Positions 10,135-22,079 of a DNA stretch of 64,000 bases are shown in pieces. The notes under the pieces are model-generated. The model saw nothing but the letters and a program-made list of their open reading frames with translations. It did not search any database and was not told the origin of the DNA. A program made the position numbers and the translations under genes. Positions within the stretch are counted from its first letter, which is position 1; each line of letters starts with the position of its first letter. Origin of the DNA: Eublepharis macularius. Taxonomy: Eukaryota; Chordata; Lepidosauria; Squamata; Eublepharidae. The DNA is taken from the NCBI RefSeq assembly GCF_028583425.1, contig NC_072807.1:38445001-38509000 (forward strand). The letters are read 5' to 3'.

Positions 10135-12384
10135 TTGGGGAAGGGGCATGGTTAGGAGAGTTATCCCCTATTTACCAGCAATCCAGCACAAATCCATACT
10201 CATTTCCCCATGGCTATAGGCACAGGGGTTCCAGTCTTAGAGTTCCAGTGCTCTGTGCAGTCTGCGTAACTACAGGGAATTCCCACAGGTTGGGGATTCT
10301 GGGCAAGGGCTTCCAGGCAAATGGCTGATATTTCTGACCATATTTGTCTTTTTCCTTGCTCTGAGTTCTGCAAACTTCCACCTGAAGCTGTAGAAAGTGT
10401 CTCTAGAGCTCACCAGTGTGCCAGGCTTCAAGCCCTGTCTTTGCCTTGTTAAGAATTACAGCTAAGGCTTTCCACAATTACTAGGCCATCTCTGGAACTG
10501 AAGACTCAGGGCCAAGCTACAAGTGAGGAATGACACTTGTAGCTTGAAGACACATCCATGGGAGCTCTCCAAGGTCCTGAACATCCAATGCTCATTTGTA
10601 GAAACCTGTTACCTGCTGCCTGCCTTCTATTACCTGCTTGCTGCTTGAACTGGGACATTTGCAAACTGGATTCTACTTTTCTGTTCCTTGAACCATCAAG
10701 AAGGCCACATCCAGAATTCCCGAAGTAAGCTTCATAATCTCTCATCCCCTCTTGCCAAAGACGCCAATAAACTAATACGGAAACCACTGAGCTGTGCTAA
10801 AACAGTAATGTCCAGGTGAAGTAGCTGCTCCTTTAAGATCCTCACTCCTTAGAGAAAGGCAGGCCACACAATGGATACTAAGGCAGGTGTAGGAAGATAA
10901 GGGCTCAGTCCGCTCCTAGCTGTGGTCAGAACAAGTCATCAGCTCCATGGTGCTAAGGTACTTCTCTGATCTTGCCGCTGCTCCTGGATTTTGGACAGTT
11001 TGTGGCAAGCTGCCTTCCTTCCTCCTGGGCAAACCGCTTTCTGTTCTGCTTAGCTTGCCCAGAGTTCAACCAGCCAGCACTGGACAGAGTTAAATGTGAG
11101 CTTCTGAACGAAGCCCCAACTGCTGAGAAGCAGCACACACAATCAGAGTAAATTGATGAGTGGAGGATCGTTCACAGTATTCCTAGAATGGCCCATCAGA
11201 CGTCTATAAATTAAACAAATGGACTTGCTCCAGAACTTGATTCTCGGTCTTAAAAATGATATGTGCGCACTCTAAGAATGGTTTCTTTTACTGCCGAATG
11301 CTGTTAAGACAGGCTATAACTAAAATGAAATACCATTAGAATTTGGAAGTGATCACTGATTGTAATCCAAAATGATCTATTATTTACAGTTCTTATTAAA
11401 AATATTGAACATGGAACGCAGTCAAATTCCAGCCATTTGGTATTCTGCTGCTGTCTGACTTCAGTTTCGAAGCCAGTGAAATAAAATTTCCCAAGTAAAG
11501 ACTGATTTACTACCTTTGCTCTCAGAGATGATTTTCCTACAGCCAAATGCATAATATTTAAAGCCATTGTTTTAATCTCTCTTAAGTCTCTTTGGTGGGC
11601 TTGTTGGTGACGCTAAACTCATTTTCATCTTCTGCAACTACAAATGGAACACAAAATCCATCGTGGAAAAGGGGATTACTTTTTATACACTGAAACCTAT
11701 CGCTGTAATAATTTGTAAGATTTACACTCACACTGAGTTAGTTAGCAAGCAGAGGAATCCTGTATAATTCAATAGTGTTATACAGACAGAAACTAGTCCC
11801 ATAAAGACAGATTCATATTTCCTGTGGCACAATCCATCCCATACAAACAGGAACCAGGCACTCAGGTGTGACTCCATGTGTCAATCGTACCTCTCAAGGT
11901 GTGTGTGGGGGATACACAGCTCATATGCAGGGGTGGGGCAATTAGTTATTCTTGCCGGGGCTGCCACATACTGGGAGAAGGTTGGAAGGGTGTAGGGTAG
12001 GCTGGTGAGGAGAGGCCATCCAAGATGTTCCTGGACAGGTAAGACAAGTAGAGATCAGCATGCTAGCGGTATCTACTCTTTCCCCTCTTTTCCCCTTGTT
12101 TGCGCTGTCTCTTTTAAATAAGATGAGGGTGCATGTCGAGGCCATCACATGCAGTCCCATCACAAGCAGACTCTACTGACTGCATCCTTGCCAGGTGAGG
12201 ATAACAAAGGGTAGCAAGGAACAGAGCCTTCTCAGTGGCTGCACCTGTTGTACATAATTGCCTCTGGGAAGAGGGTAAGAAAAGCAAGTTCTTGGTTCGA
12301 GTATTCAGAGGAGCCCTAACGCTTTCCCCTTTCAGCTAGCCTTGAACAAATGGTCTGGGTGGTGTGGGTTTTTTTATGGCCAGG
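10135..12384. other. No gene recognised
   Basis: Reading frames are short. A fragment of a fold-back element is visible at 10512-10545 (CAAGCTACAAGTG / CACTTGTAGCTTG). Nothing else could be assigned. Confidence 0.4.
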
Positions 12385-12603
12385 TTTTGACACGAATTTG
12401 CGTAGTGTTTAAGTGGTTGGGTTGTGAATCGGCACTCTGCTGGTTCGAATCCCACTACTACCATGTGCTCAGCAGGTGACTCAGCCCGAGTTCCCAAGCT
12501 GTATTATGGGGATAATAAGAGCATCGATTCTGTTCACCGCTCTGAGTGGGGCAGTAATCTCTCTAGAAGGGCAGTATATAAGTGCACTGTTGTTGTTGTT
12601 ATG
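12385..12603 (+). mobile_element. tRNA-derived SINE, diverged
   Basis: A tRNA-like head (GTGTTTAAGTGGTTGG ... GGTTCGAATCCCACT, a clear B box) is followed by the Sauria-type body (GGGGATAATAAGAGCA, CACCGCTCTGAGTGGGG, TATATAAGTGCACTG) and a (TTG)n tail. Confidence 0.85.
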
Positions 12604-12689
12604 AAAAACTGGGCTGTTTTAAATGGGAGTGAATTTTGAATGTGACAGATACAGAGAGAGTATTAAAGGATTTTGATTTTATTGAAACC

Positions 12690-13030
12690 GGGCCCTATGA
12701 GGAACCAAGAGCTGAGAATGTTTAGCATGGAGAAGAGGACGCACGCTTGTCTTTTCTATTCCACAGGGCAAAAATAGAATGAATGCATGGAAATCGCAGG
12801 GAAGTAGATTTTGGCTAAATATTCGGAGAAAGTTCCTACTGGAATGAGCTGTTCAACACTGAAACAGATTAAATCAGGAGGAGCTGGGCTGTTCTGTACT
12901 GGAGGACTTTAAAGAGAGATTGGATAGCCATATGTTGGGGATGTTCTAGCGGCGGATTCCAACACTGAGCAGAGGGTTGAACTAGATGACCTCCAAGATC
13001 TGTTTCCGACTCTGGGATTAATGTGAGCTG
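12690..13030 (+). mobile_element. CR1 LINE 3' fragment
   Basis: Typical CR1 3' phrases occur in order: TTTAGCATGGAGAAGAGGA, TAGATTTTGGCTAAATATT, ACTGGAGGACTTTAAAGAGAG and GGGTTGAACTAGATGACCTC, ending in ..CGACTCTGGGATT. It is degraded with no open frame. Confidence 0.85.
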
Positions 13031-14359
13031 TCTCGACTGCAGGAATACAAATCCCTCAAATAAAACCATTTATGTCTCCACCTGCCTGCAAACTGTAACA
13101 AAAGGCAGCTAGCAACACAACAATAAATGATAAAAATCCTTAAAACTGCCGTCTGACCATATGCCAGCAATAGAAAAACTTATTCTTTTTTCTGGACGTA
13201 GAACAATTGTGGTTGTTGAGTCCACCCTGACGCAGTATGCCGCACAGCTTCTTCCAAGCCAGGGCAACGACCTTGAGCAGCCACTAATTCCGACTCTCAG
13301 TTTCACCGTCTTGGAAATGGGAACCATCACGCCTTTCTCCACAGGACTTCTCTGTGGCTTAAGACATTAATGCCTGCCAGCCACCAGGCATGCTCGAATG
13401 CTACAAGGGTTAATAATTATGGGAATTAGCAATTAGTGTATGTAAATCTGTGTTCCAAAGAACCTCGGTTCTTGCTCTGAATAGGGAAAGAGGTAATTTG
13501 TTGGAATGCATGTCCCAGCCTTGTCTGATCAGGGAAAGTCACGTTCTCCGTAGCTGAAAATCTGGACCCCTACAATATTTGTTGTGCGTTTCGTGATTAC
13601 TCTTAATGCCCTTGCAAACACATGTAATAAAATGCTAACAAACCATCATCCATTACCTAATTATATTTATCTAGACAGACAAAATTGAGGGGAGAAAACC
13701 CTACAGTAAAAAATATTGTTTCTCATTTGGCAAACAAAGCCTGCATTTACAACTTAATTATCCCTGGTAGTGCCGTAGAGAGAGATTTCTGTTAATCATA
13801 CTTGGGTCCTAAGTTTTTTTTAAAAAAAAAAAACACATGAGGTTTAAAATGTATGTTGACTCCCAATTAAGTCTACCTCCTCTCCAGTAGGGGAGTTGCT
13901 AATGGGATTTAAATGTTTTTTGAGGTTTCACTGGGATCCTCAGCAGGAAATTTTTCTGACATTGATGAAATACCTTTAGTCGATGAAAGACGAATAGGGG
14001 AAATTGTTAGCTACTTTGCAAAACCTGCTTTTGCAAAATATCACAATTAATTGCGATCAACACAAGCGCCTCCAACCTCATAGACATAATCATAAAGAAA
14101 GGGAGTCAAGTCACAGCGACCTGTACTGGGATGGGGAAGGCTGGGTCATCTATCCAAACTACCTCCATGTGATTGTCTTCACAAAGGGGCAGCACCACCG
14201 ATGGGCCTACGGTGGCACAACTGGGGAAAGTGGAGGCACCACTTATATGCACCAGTGTCTTAATGTGCAAGCTCAGATGCTCAGTTGCTCAGATTTCCAC
14301 AAATGTGACAACATATAAAAGGTCCAATTGCACAAATTGTGACAGCTGTGTATAGACCT
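13031..14359. other. No gene recognised; AT-rich in part
   Basis: The part at 13400-13860 is AT-rich with several TAATTA-type cores (for example near 13410-13440 and 13655-13662). I see no coding region or repeat family. Confidence 0.4.
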
Positions 14360-14363
14360 ATGG

Positions 14364-14603
14364 GAAGGGTTGTAGCTCAGCGGAAGAGCATCTGCTTGGG
14401 ATACAGAAGGTCCTAGGTTCAGTCTCTGTGCTTTTCAGTTAAAAAGATTTTATTTTTATTGGACTGAACATAAAGGCCACCAAGGCAGCTAAAAGGATCA
14501 CATGGTAGGTGATATGGAAGACTTCTACCTGGAATTCTGAAGAGCAGAGGCAGCACCGACCTTGATAGAACAAGGGTCTGATTCAACACAAGGCAACTCC
14601 ATG
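14364..14603 (+). mobile_element. tRNA-derived SINE (second family)
   Basis: The head GTTGTAGCTCAGCGGAAGAG (A box) and GGTCCTAGGTTCAGTCTC (B box) look like a tRNA. The body has GGTGATATGGAAGACTTC, CAGCACCGACCTTGATAGAA and AAGGGTCTGATTCAACACAA. An insertion of ~45 bp interrupts it around 14440-14485. Related copies lie at 38605, 50580 and 60340. Confidence 0.85.
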
Positions 14604-14825
14604 GGTTACCTTATATTGCCTGCTGTCTCCATGACCTGTCTCCCAGGTGCTGCTACAAGATCCCAGCCAGAGCATTCACTAGCAAGAGCCCAAAGTCCTA
14701 AGTATGACTCTACGGGGGAGAATATGTGCCTGAGAATCGGGTCGTATAGTAATGATGAAGCAGAATGCTGAGATGCTAGAATGGAGCGTGCCAGTTGGAA
14801 CTGGGCATAAAAAACTCCATTTGTT

Positions 14826-14945
14826 TTGTTTGTTTAATTGGATTTATATCCCGCCCTCCCTGCAAACAGGCGCAGGGCGGCTCACAACAATAAAATATTA
14901 CAAATGGAGAGCTAGCTATGCAAACAGAAAACTAGCTCAGCTAGC
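14826..14945 (-). repeat. LINE/SINE 3'-tail fragment
   Basis: GGATTTATATCCCGCCCTCC..GGCGCAGGGCGGCTCACAAC is the reverse complement of a common reptilian retroelement 3' end. A plus-strand counterpart lies at 50085-50155. Confidence 0.7.
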
Positions 14946-14959
14946 AGAAACATTTTAAC

Positions 14960-16756
14960 CCTTCTCTGTTTCCTATGCTTACACAGGAGAACTTCATTCC
15001 ATTTGGATTTTCCACTGGTGCTATTTATATCAACGCTGCAATCATTTTCTCTGAGGTGTCCGGTTAGCATTTAATCAGCATACCATGAAAATTAGTCTCT
15101 GACCTTTTCTGTGATCTTAAAAACGGAAATTCTGTACAATATTAAATCAGAAGATTGCAACTGGAATTTGTGTTCTTCCTCTATTTTGAGAGGTGAATAA
15201 ATTCAACTGAGCCTTGGCTGTACCAACTGGCATAACCTATTAACCAGAATCTCCTTCCTTCTTAAGATGCACTTAATAATATTGTGGAGAGTTACCCCAG
15301 GCACAGGGACAGAAGAGCTCTGAACAGTTTTAAATGCTCTACAAGCTGTTGTAATGAATCTGCTGTGAGAAGATTTGCTTGGAAAACGTTCAACTTGCTT
15401 TTTGTCTTCTGTGTGTGACTCAGTGGGCTGACTTCAGAAGAGCGTGCCAATATCCGCATGCGCTGGCTGCTTCTGTCGCTAGCATTTGACCATAAGTGGA
15501 CAACATGCTATGGCATTATTGTTGGATTGCAAAGACTTGAGTGTAGCTGCTATGCTCTCCACATTTTGGATGCTGGATCTTTGCAGTAGATACTGCCCCT
15601 CTAATGGGCCAGCCTAGGATACCAGTGACGCTTCCATCCTAGATAGCAATAAGGTGCTTGACACATCATCAAGCACTGATCTACTGAATAGCCAGATTTC
15701 TTAGACCATTTTGAATCACCCCAGAGTTAACAGAGGTCCTTGTTGTTCTTTTACCACCCCAGCCTTTCTGTGTCGTGAAAGAGAAACACTGCACACAGAA
15801 GGGCCAGTAATTATTCTTCATGAAGAACGGGGGTTGGCTTCCCATTTTGCTAAGACATTTCAGCAGGACTGGAGTTCTGCTTGAGGAAGCATCCCGTCAG
15901 GTCCTGATAATTGATGCATCTTCCTATCAAGTGAGGCCCAATGGCCCAGCCCCCTGGGGTGCTGCATAGGTAAGATCTATTGTCACTCTGCCATTCATTT
16001 CTTTGGTAATTGTGGAAAACTTAGCAAAAGCGCCGATGCTAGGCAATGCCTAGCAACTGCATGGCACTACGTTGTTTGTGTGGTATGTTGTATTCCTCCA
16101 TCCTGCACAGGAAGGAAAATGCAGGCCAATCCAAAGCTCACTCTATTCATTACTTGCTATTTCAAGCATTTTACTTTCAGCGTTCTAACATTAAAAAAAA
16201 ATACAGAGCAAGGCCATGCAAAGCAGGTTTTGAACAAAATGTTGGAAGAGGAGGATCCAGCGCTGTCTCTCTCCTCAGGTTTCAGAGGGGGACAAACCAA
16301 AGAGTTAGAAAGACGGAAAGGTCAGGGCATCCTGTTCACTGTTTACTATCAGAGTATGGAGTTCCTACAATAAAGAACTCTTATTTCTTTTCTAAATATA
16401 AAACATGTGTATGATTTATTATTTTCTCTCCTGCACACACACCAGCCAGCAGAACGAGTTCACAACCACCTATAATCAGGCTTCCTGTGCCACACGATAG
16501 ACTCTGCTAACGGCCCAAACATGGAATCCTTTAATTAGGTTTCTGGGGCCTACATAACAATTTATGCATCACAAAATATCCAGTCTGGCAGCCAATCATA
16601 ATTCAGGCAAGTTAAATTAAAACTAATAAAACAAATTCTAAAAACACCTAAATAAAAACTCTGGCCCAAAACACCCTAAACAAAAAGCAGCAGAAATAAT
16701 CTAACATATTCAGAATGTCAAACTTAGAAGTCAACTGAAGGCATTATGATAATCTA
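14960..16756. other. No gene or clear repeat seen
   Basis: Unique-looking sequence. Two overlapping short frames at 16046-16414 have no recognisable content. Confidence 0.4.
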
Positions 16757-16968
16757 AGAAGAGCCTGTGTGGTCTAGTGTTTACAGTTCTGGATTCTCTG
16801 GGTTTGAATCTCTACTCAGTTCTGGGTTCGAATCCCTACTCAGCTATGAAGCGCACAGAGTGAAACTTTCCCAGTCATTCTCTCTCAGCCAACTTCCCTC
16901 ACAAGGTTATTGTACCATGAAGAGGAGGTGGAGAACCATGTATTTGGAAGGGCAGGATCCAAATATGA
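16757..16968 (+). mobile_element. Degenerate Sauria-type SINE
   Basis: GCCTGTGTGGTCTAGTGTTT, TGGGTTTGAATCTCTACTC (B box, then repeated as GGGTTCGAATCCCTACTCAG) and a body ending TTGGAAGGGCAGGATCCAAA. The B-box segment is duplicated. Its 3' end is where the 5S copy inserted. Confidence 0.75.
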
Positions 16969-16982
16969 TAGAATAAGGTCTT

Positions 16983-17098
16983 GCCTACAGCCATACCACC
17001 CTGAACACGCCCGATCTCGTCTGATCTCAGAAGCTAAGCATGGTCGGGCCTGGTTAGTACTTGGATGGGAGACCGCCTGGGAATACCGGGTGCTGTAG
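16983..17098 (+). pseudogene. 5S rRNA retropseudogene
   Basis: A 116-nt stretch begins GCCTACAGCCATACCACCCT and ends GGGAATACCGGGTGCTGTAG, matching vertebrate 5S rRNA along its whole length except the last few bases. Against the vertebrate consensus I see only about three internal changes (ACAGCC, CTCAGAAG, AGCATGG). The internal control region (A box, intermediate element, C box) is largely intact. It is flanked by the identical 14-mer TAGAATAAGGTCTT (16969-16982 and 17096-17109). A target duplication of 11-14 bp marks insertion of a reverse-transcribed RNA rather than a member of a tandem 5S array. The 3' terminal GGCTTT and a T-run terminator are missing. It lacks the body of 5S-derived SINEs, so it is a direct copy of 5S RNA. 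Confidence 0.9.
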
Positions 17099-17152
17099 AA
17101 TAAGGTCTTACTTTGCGTATGCAGCTATGGCCATCAGGATTTTCAAAAGGAG

Positions 17153-17376
17153 AATAGCAAAGAGTCCAGTAGCACCTTTAAGACTAACCAACTTTATTGT
17201 AACATAAGCTTTCGAGAGCCACAGCTCTCTTCATCAGATGCATGCCTACTTTGTGCATCTGACGAAGAGAGCTGTGGCTCTCGAAAGCTTATACTACAAT
17301 AAAGTTGGTTAGTCTTAAAGGTGCTATTGGACTCTTTGTTTTTTTGCTATTACAGACCAACACGGCTAACTCCTCT
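17153..17376 (+). mobile_element. Fold-back retroelement, subtype A, full length
   Basis: Left arm AGAGTCCAGTAGCACC..TAAGACTAACCAACTTTATT..ATAAGCTTTCGAGAGCC and right arm its complement, followed by ATTACAGACCAACACGGCTA. The flanks are GATTTTCAAAAGGAG (17138-17152) and GATTGAAAAGGAG (17377-17389), a long imperfect target duplication. The centre contains CTGACGA (17259-17265), a perfect 6-bp hairpin and GAAA (17283-17286). It is non-coding. Confidence 0.88.
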
Positions 17377-17389
17377 GATTGAAAAGGAG

Positions 17390-19469
17390 TGATTCAAAAG
17401 GAGTGTATTCTCCAAGCACTGGTTCCTCCAGGTTGTTATAATGAGGAACCAGTGCTCGGACACCCTAAGCCACTGCAGGTGGGCAGAGCCAGGTGGGTCA
17501 GATATGCAGAGTTTGGAACACTGCCTCCCAGCTGCCCCTAATTTTAATGGGAAATGTTCATATCCCTCAAACATTACTCAGATGGAGGATATCATGTCCT
17601 CAATTACTTTTTCTAGTCTTTGGACAATTCTTAGATGAACGAATCCAGGGACCTCAACTTGGATAGGGATATACCTGACTATAATCCCCTTGCCCAGGTG
17701 AATTCTGCTTATTGTTACAGCTTCATGTGTATGTGTGTGTGAGAGAGAAATGCTCTAAGGGGATACCTGTGGCAAAGTTAGCATATAATCCATGACTTCA
17801 CTCTTCTCCATTCTATGCCAAGTAAGATACCCCCACAGCCTTCTTTCCCTGTGCTTCAGTCAGCTGGTGTGATGGGCCCAGAAACATTTGCAGATCCAAC
17901 TTTGGATTTTGTTTTAACTGCAGACCTATTCAAAAAGACGCCTGGAAATCCACTGCCTGCAGGTTGGTGATTTATTTAGGAGCAGCAGAGGGAGAAAATT
18001 GTCCGTCCTCAAGTGATTTGCACCAAACCTAACGGGGTAGGGAAACGTCCCACTGCTGCCAAGGGAATGAATATTCTATCTAACTGGCCCTGTATTGAGA
18101 TTAACTTTACCTGCTCAACGTTGTAAAATTTATTTCAGTGTTCTCTGACCACCATATATCAGCAGCCGACCCTTATCTATATAAAACAATAAGCCGAATC
18201 TTAAGGCTCTCTTAGAGGTTGTCTGCCGAGATGTATACTTGCTGACATGTAACCTGACTCAAGCCAAACATCATTACCCCCGTGACTGATTGGAGAGAGG
18301 CCATCACTTAGCAGTTTTATTTCCCTCTTGCAGCTGAGTTCCTTGACCGAGCTCTCTAAGCTGAGACGGCATTTCAAGTCCTGTTACCAGCTCAATGGTT
18401 CTCTTGTAAAGGCTGGAGGGGAGGTGGAGGAGAAGGAGGGGGGGGACGCATCTTCATTTAACCTCTCTATCTTGATTATTACTGATGGGCTATCAATAAT
18501 TTCAACTTGGTTGAGCAGTTGGCTGAAGGTTAAATAAATTCTGCCGGTTGTTTGCTTGGCTGTACCCGAGCGGAAGAATTCCAATTTGAAGGAGATTTCT
18601 TAATGGCTGGTCCTCGGGAAAGGACTTGTAGAGTCAAATATAGGTTAAAAAAAGTTTTGCAGAAGGAAATGGTGTGCTCAAACCCAGGAAGAAAGCCCAC
18701 CGATCTGAATTTGTGACTTAAAACACAAGCACGTTCATAAATTGTCCAGATACCTGGAAGGTCATCTTGACTGCAGAAGCAATTCCTGGGGGATATTTTT
18801 GGGGATGCCTGTGGAAGATTGCATGGTCCAGAAGGGGCATCCTGGAGTCCTTTACAATGTCATAGAAGTTGGTGGGGCACACTCTCTGGGGTAGAACAAG
18901 GGCTACATATAACACGAGTCCCCGATCTTGTCAAGACCGCAGGCGCATTTGGAATTCTGAGAAAAGGTAGTCGGTAGACAGCCAGCCTCTTCTTCTGTTC
19001 TTACAAGGCCCAGCGGAGAAGCTATCCCCTGCGTTGCCAAGAACTGACTATTGCACCTTACCTAATAATCCTTTTGTTCAAAGAGACCACTGCTCATTCC
19101 ATCTCAGTCCTGGTAAGGTTGGTCATGAGCCAGAGTCATTACCATCCCTGTCAACGCCGGAGATATATTTTCCCAGTTAAAGGGCAGCCTATGGTTGGCT
19201 TTCCATTAACAGCTATTAATTCACCACAGCAAATTATTGCAGAGGTAGGTCTGAATTGCTTACCAATGCACACATTTTTAATAAGGATTAGAAGTAGCGA
19301 ACCACCACCCTTTAAGCGACTAATTTGTAATCGGCATCCTATAGAAAGTGAATTTAGGAGGAATTCAAGGAACTCAACCCTGGATGAAAGAGTTATTTAT
19401 CAATTTAAATCCCTTATTAGCTGGCTTCTTCATATATTATGTCTTGAAGTTTCTTACAATAAATTTAAT
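17390..19469. other. No gene recognised
   Basis: There are short frames only. Traces of AT-rich unique sequence are interspersed with SINE-like scraps, and no confident feature emerges. Confidence 0.35.
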
Positions 19470-19760
19470 AAAGCTAATAAAAACTCCACAGTAAAAACAA
19501 AAACAGCAGTAAAAACAAAACAGTCAAAACAAAAACAGCAATACAATGAAGCAGTGATTTTTTTAAAAAAGCAGTGTAAAAATACAGCGGGGAGCCAGCA
19601 GAGGACAAAACAAAATAAAAAGCAAAAAAACCCAAGAACCTTGTGAAGCAACTTCTTCCCTAAACATACTTCAGGGAGGGATGACCGCATTCACAAGAGG
19701 TTGGGCAAACAAGGAAGTTTGTTCACCCCGTGCTGAAAAAAAAGGTAAGTCTAAGTACTA

Positions 19761-20057
19761 AGGCCATTTCCACATGTTCTCAATGGGACAGCCCATTCTC
19801 CAAATGCTGGCAGCTTTTCTCCTTTACTCCACTCGTCTCCGATTTCAAAGCAGAAGCAGGCTGTTCGGCTTCTGTTTTTTCAGCACCTTTTTGGGGATGC
19901 AGGAAAATGTGGGAAATTGCGTTCTCATAAAAGATGCCAAAAAATAGAAGCCAAACAGCCTGCTACCACTTTGAAACTGGAGACATGTGGAGTGAAGGAG
20001 AAAAGCTGCCAGCGTTTGGTGAATGGGCTGTCCCATTAAGAACATGTGGAAATGGCC
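19761..20057. mobile_element. Harbinger-type MITE
   Basis: Long inverted ends begin GGCCATTTCCACATGTTCTC and finish with the complement ..AACATGTGGAAATGGCC; the arms extend >35 bp (AATGGGACAGCCCATTC / GAATGGGCTGTCCCATT). Both flanks are TAA, the 3-bp target typical of PIF/Harbinger. There is no transposase. It sits in LINE-derived sequence: the 'CATTCCACCACTGAGGTGCC' block resumes right after it. Confidence 0.88.
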
Positions 20058-20311
20058 TAAGTGAATTAATGTGGGAAGAGCATTCCACCACTGAGGTGCC
20101 ACCACTGAAAAAGCCCTGCCTTTTGTCTCCATGCCCCTTAAGTCAACAGGCGCAGGCACACAGAGCAGGGCTAGAGATGCTGACCTTAACTAGTGGACAA
20201 GATGATATAAGAGGAAGCAGCCCTTTGGGAACCCTGGCCTCAATGCTTTATTAGTCATGGAAAGTGGTGGTGGAGGAGTGTTGGGGGGATTTAATAACAT
20301 CTGGAATAGAT

Positions 20312-20520
20312 TAGGGTTGCCTCTAGATGGGGCCTGGAGTTGTTCCAGACTTACTGATCTCCAGACTACAACGATCAGCTCTCTGGAGGAATTATGAGTT
20401 GACAGCTTCAGAGGGTAGACTTTGTACCATCGCATACCTGCTGAGCTCTCTCCATCTTCCAAACTCCATCTTTCCCAGGCTCCACTCCAGAAATTTCCCA
20501 ACCCAGATTTGGCAACCTTA
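20312..20520. mobile_element. hAT-type MITE (TAGGGTTGCC family)
   Basis: The ends are TAGGGTTGCC ... GGCAACCTTA, with CTGGAGTTGTTCC and CTCCAGAAATTTCCCAACC blocks shared with the copies at 34680, 36996 and 57990. The flanking 8-mers no longer match. Confidence 0.85.
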
Positions 20521-20607
20521 GGCAAAGGGTTAGTTTGAATTTGACAAAACAGTGGAGAGATGGAAGGGATAGACCCTTTTTAGGGAAGTGCTGTGCCATA
20601 TTTATGG

Positions 20608-20783
20608 GTTACACTTTTTTTATACTGCCCTTCCTCCAAACAGCTGAGGGTGGCTTCTATCATTCCTCCATTTTAGCCTACCCTGCAAGGCTTAGAGAGT
20701 GACTTTCCTGAGGTCGCCTTCATGGCTAACCGGAATCTCCCTGGACTTAGCCCAGCATCTTAACTATGACACCACACTAGCTC
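20608..20783 (-). mobile_element. Old tRNA-derived SINE
   Basis: The minus strand reads a tRNA-like head (GAGCTAGTGTGGTGTCATAG), a CATGAAGGCGACCTCAGGAA block and a ..GGAAGGGCAGTATAAAAAAA tail. It is diverged. Confidence 0.65.
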
Positions 20784-20789
20784 AGAGAG

Positions 20790-21935
20790 AGAGAACTGGT
20801 TAAGTGAAGAAGGTCCTTAGCATCTCTAGGGACAAAGATCGTGGTTAACAAGTGTTGGAAAAGGACCTTCTCTGCTCTCCGGAATTGCTGCCAGAGAAAG
20901 CAGATAGCTTGATGAACTTGTGGCCTGATTTCATATGTTTTCTCCACTGCACTGTGGTCCAGTTCTGAACTTGGTGGGCATATAGCAGCTATTTAAAACT
21001 GCTGGAATAGAATCATGGGTCTCTAAGTGTCTTGTACAGTTAAAAGCATGCCCCTTGAAATGGAAGGACAGCAATGGTCAATGGTCAACATTTTTAGAAT
21101 GCAAAAGCAGGGCCAATCTTATACTGCTGAGTTTGTAATTTTGATATCGCTTTATCCCCCCCCAAAATTGGTCTAGCTATAATTCAAAGGAGAATTATTT
21201 TTTGTAAAGTTATATTGCAGGTTCTGGGAATCCTAGCTTCGCCTAATAACAAAGCAAAATCATTATGTAAACAGAGAGCCCATCTCATCTGAGATCTGTC
21301 ACATAAATGTCATACTATCAAAAAAGAAATGCCTGCGATTATACATACATTGTAATTGAAAACGGTATAATACATTAGCGAAGCCGCCCATTTATCTAAC
21401 TCTAATCAGTTCCCATAAAATCTCATTTAGAAAAGTTGGGCACAATTCAGAGTGCTTGGTGATGAGAGCATCAGTCAAGCGGAGAGTCGATGGAACAGTC
21501 CTGACAAACCACTTTTTTGGAAGGGGGGGGTGCAGATTCTTCAAGAAAATGAAGTTGCTGCTCATGGAATAGCAACTTTTTAAAAGGGGGGTTTCATGGC
21601 ACTAGCTGACCCTTTCCTAGGACATTCTTTAAATGTTGTAAATTCTTTTTAAAAAAACTTTAAACAGTGGGATGCAAACATTAAGCATCGTATGAATGCA
21701 AAATGGAGTACCCTTGTTCTTTGATACCCCCCACCCCCAGGGACACTCGCGCTCCAGAAATTTTGTCCCCCAAGGCAGCCTAGCATTCATTGCGTCAATA
21801 GTTTAAATCCTAGTTCATCTGGCCCCTGCTAAAATGTTTGAACTAAGTCCTAGTTTACATAAACCACCACACCGGGGCTGTCATTGAATTTTTAGTTATG
21901 TAATTCCTGTACACCCAACTTTTGGCTAGCTTTTC
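20790..21935. other. No gene; AT-rich unique sequence
   Basis: The part at 21120-21470 is AT-rich without repeat signatures. It could be conserved non-coding sequence, but I cannot test this here. Confidence 0.35.
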
Positions 21936-21947
21936 AGTAAATATTTA

Positions 21948-22065
21948 TGCAGAGGAGTTAGCCGTGTTAGTCTGTAGTAGCAAAATCAAAAAGAGTCCAG
22001 TAGCACCTTTAAGACTAACCAACTTTGATTAGTCTTAAAGGTGCTACTGGGCTCTTTTTGATTTT
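21948..22065. mobile_element. Fold-back retroelement, subtype A, short form
   Basis: Starts GAGGAGTTAGCCGTGTTAGT and folds back after CCAACTTT without the central stem. It is flanked by the exact 12-mer AGTAAATATTTA (21936-21947 and 22066-22077), a clear long target duplication. Confidence 0.9.
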
Positions 22066-22079
22066 AGTAAATATTTAGG

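Noticed and set aside
14364..14436. Functional tRNA gene
   Set aside because: A and B boxes are present but the cloverleaf arms do not close and a SINE body follows. It is the head of a tRNA-derived SINE.
16983..17098. Functional 5S rRNA gene
   Set aside because: The 3' end is missing, no T-run terminator follows, and long direct repeats flank it. It is a single retroposed copy, although transcription cannot be excluded.
19074..19646. 190-codon plus-strand frame
   Set aside because: The second half is lysine/threonine/glutamine-rich low complexity from A-rich repeat sequence, and the region merges with LINE remnants. Not a gene.
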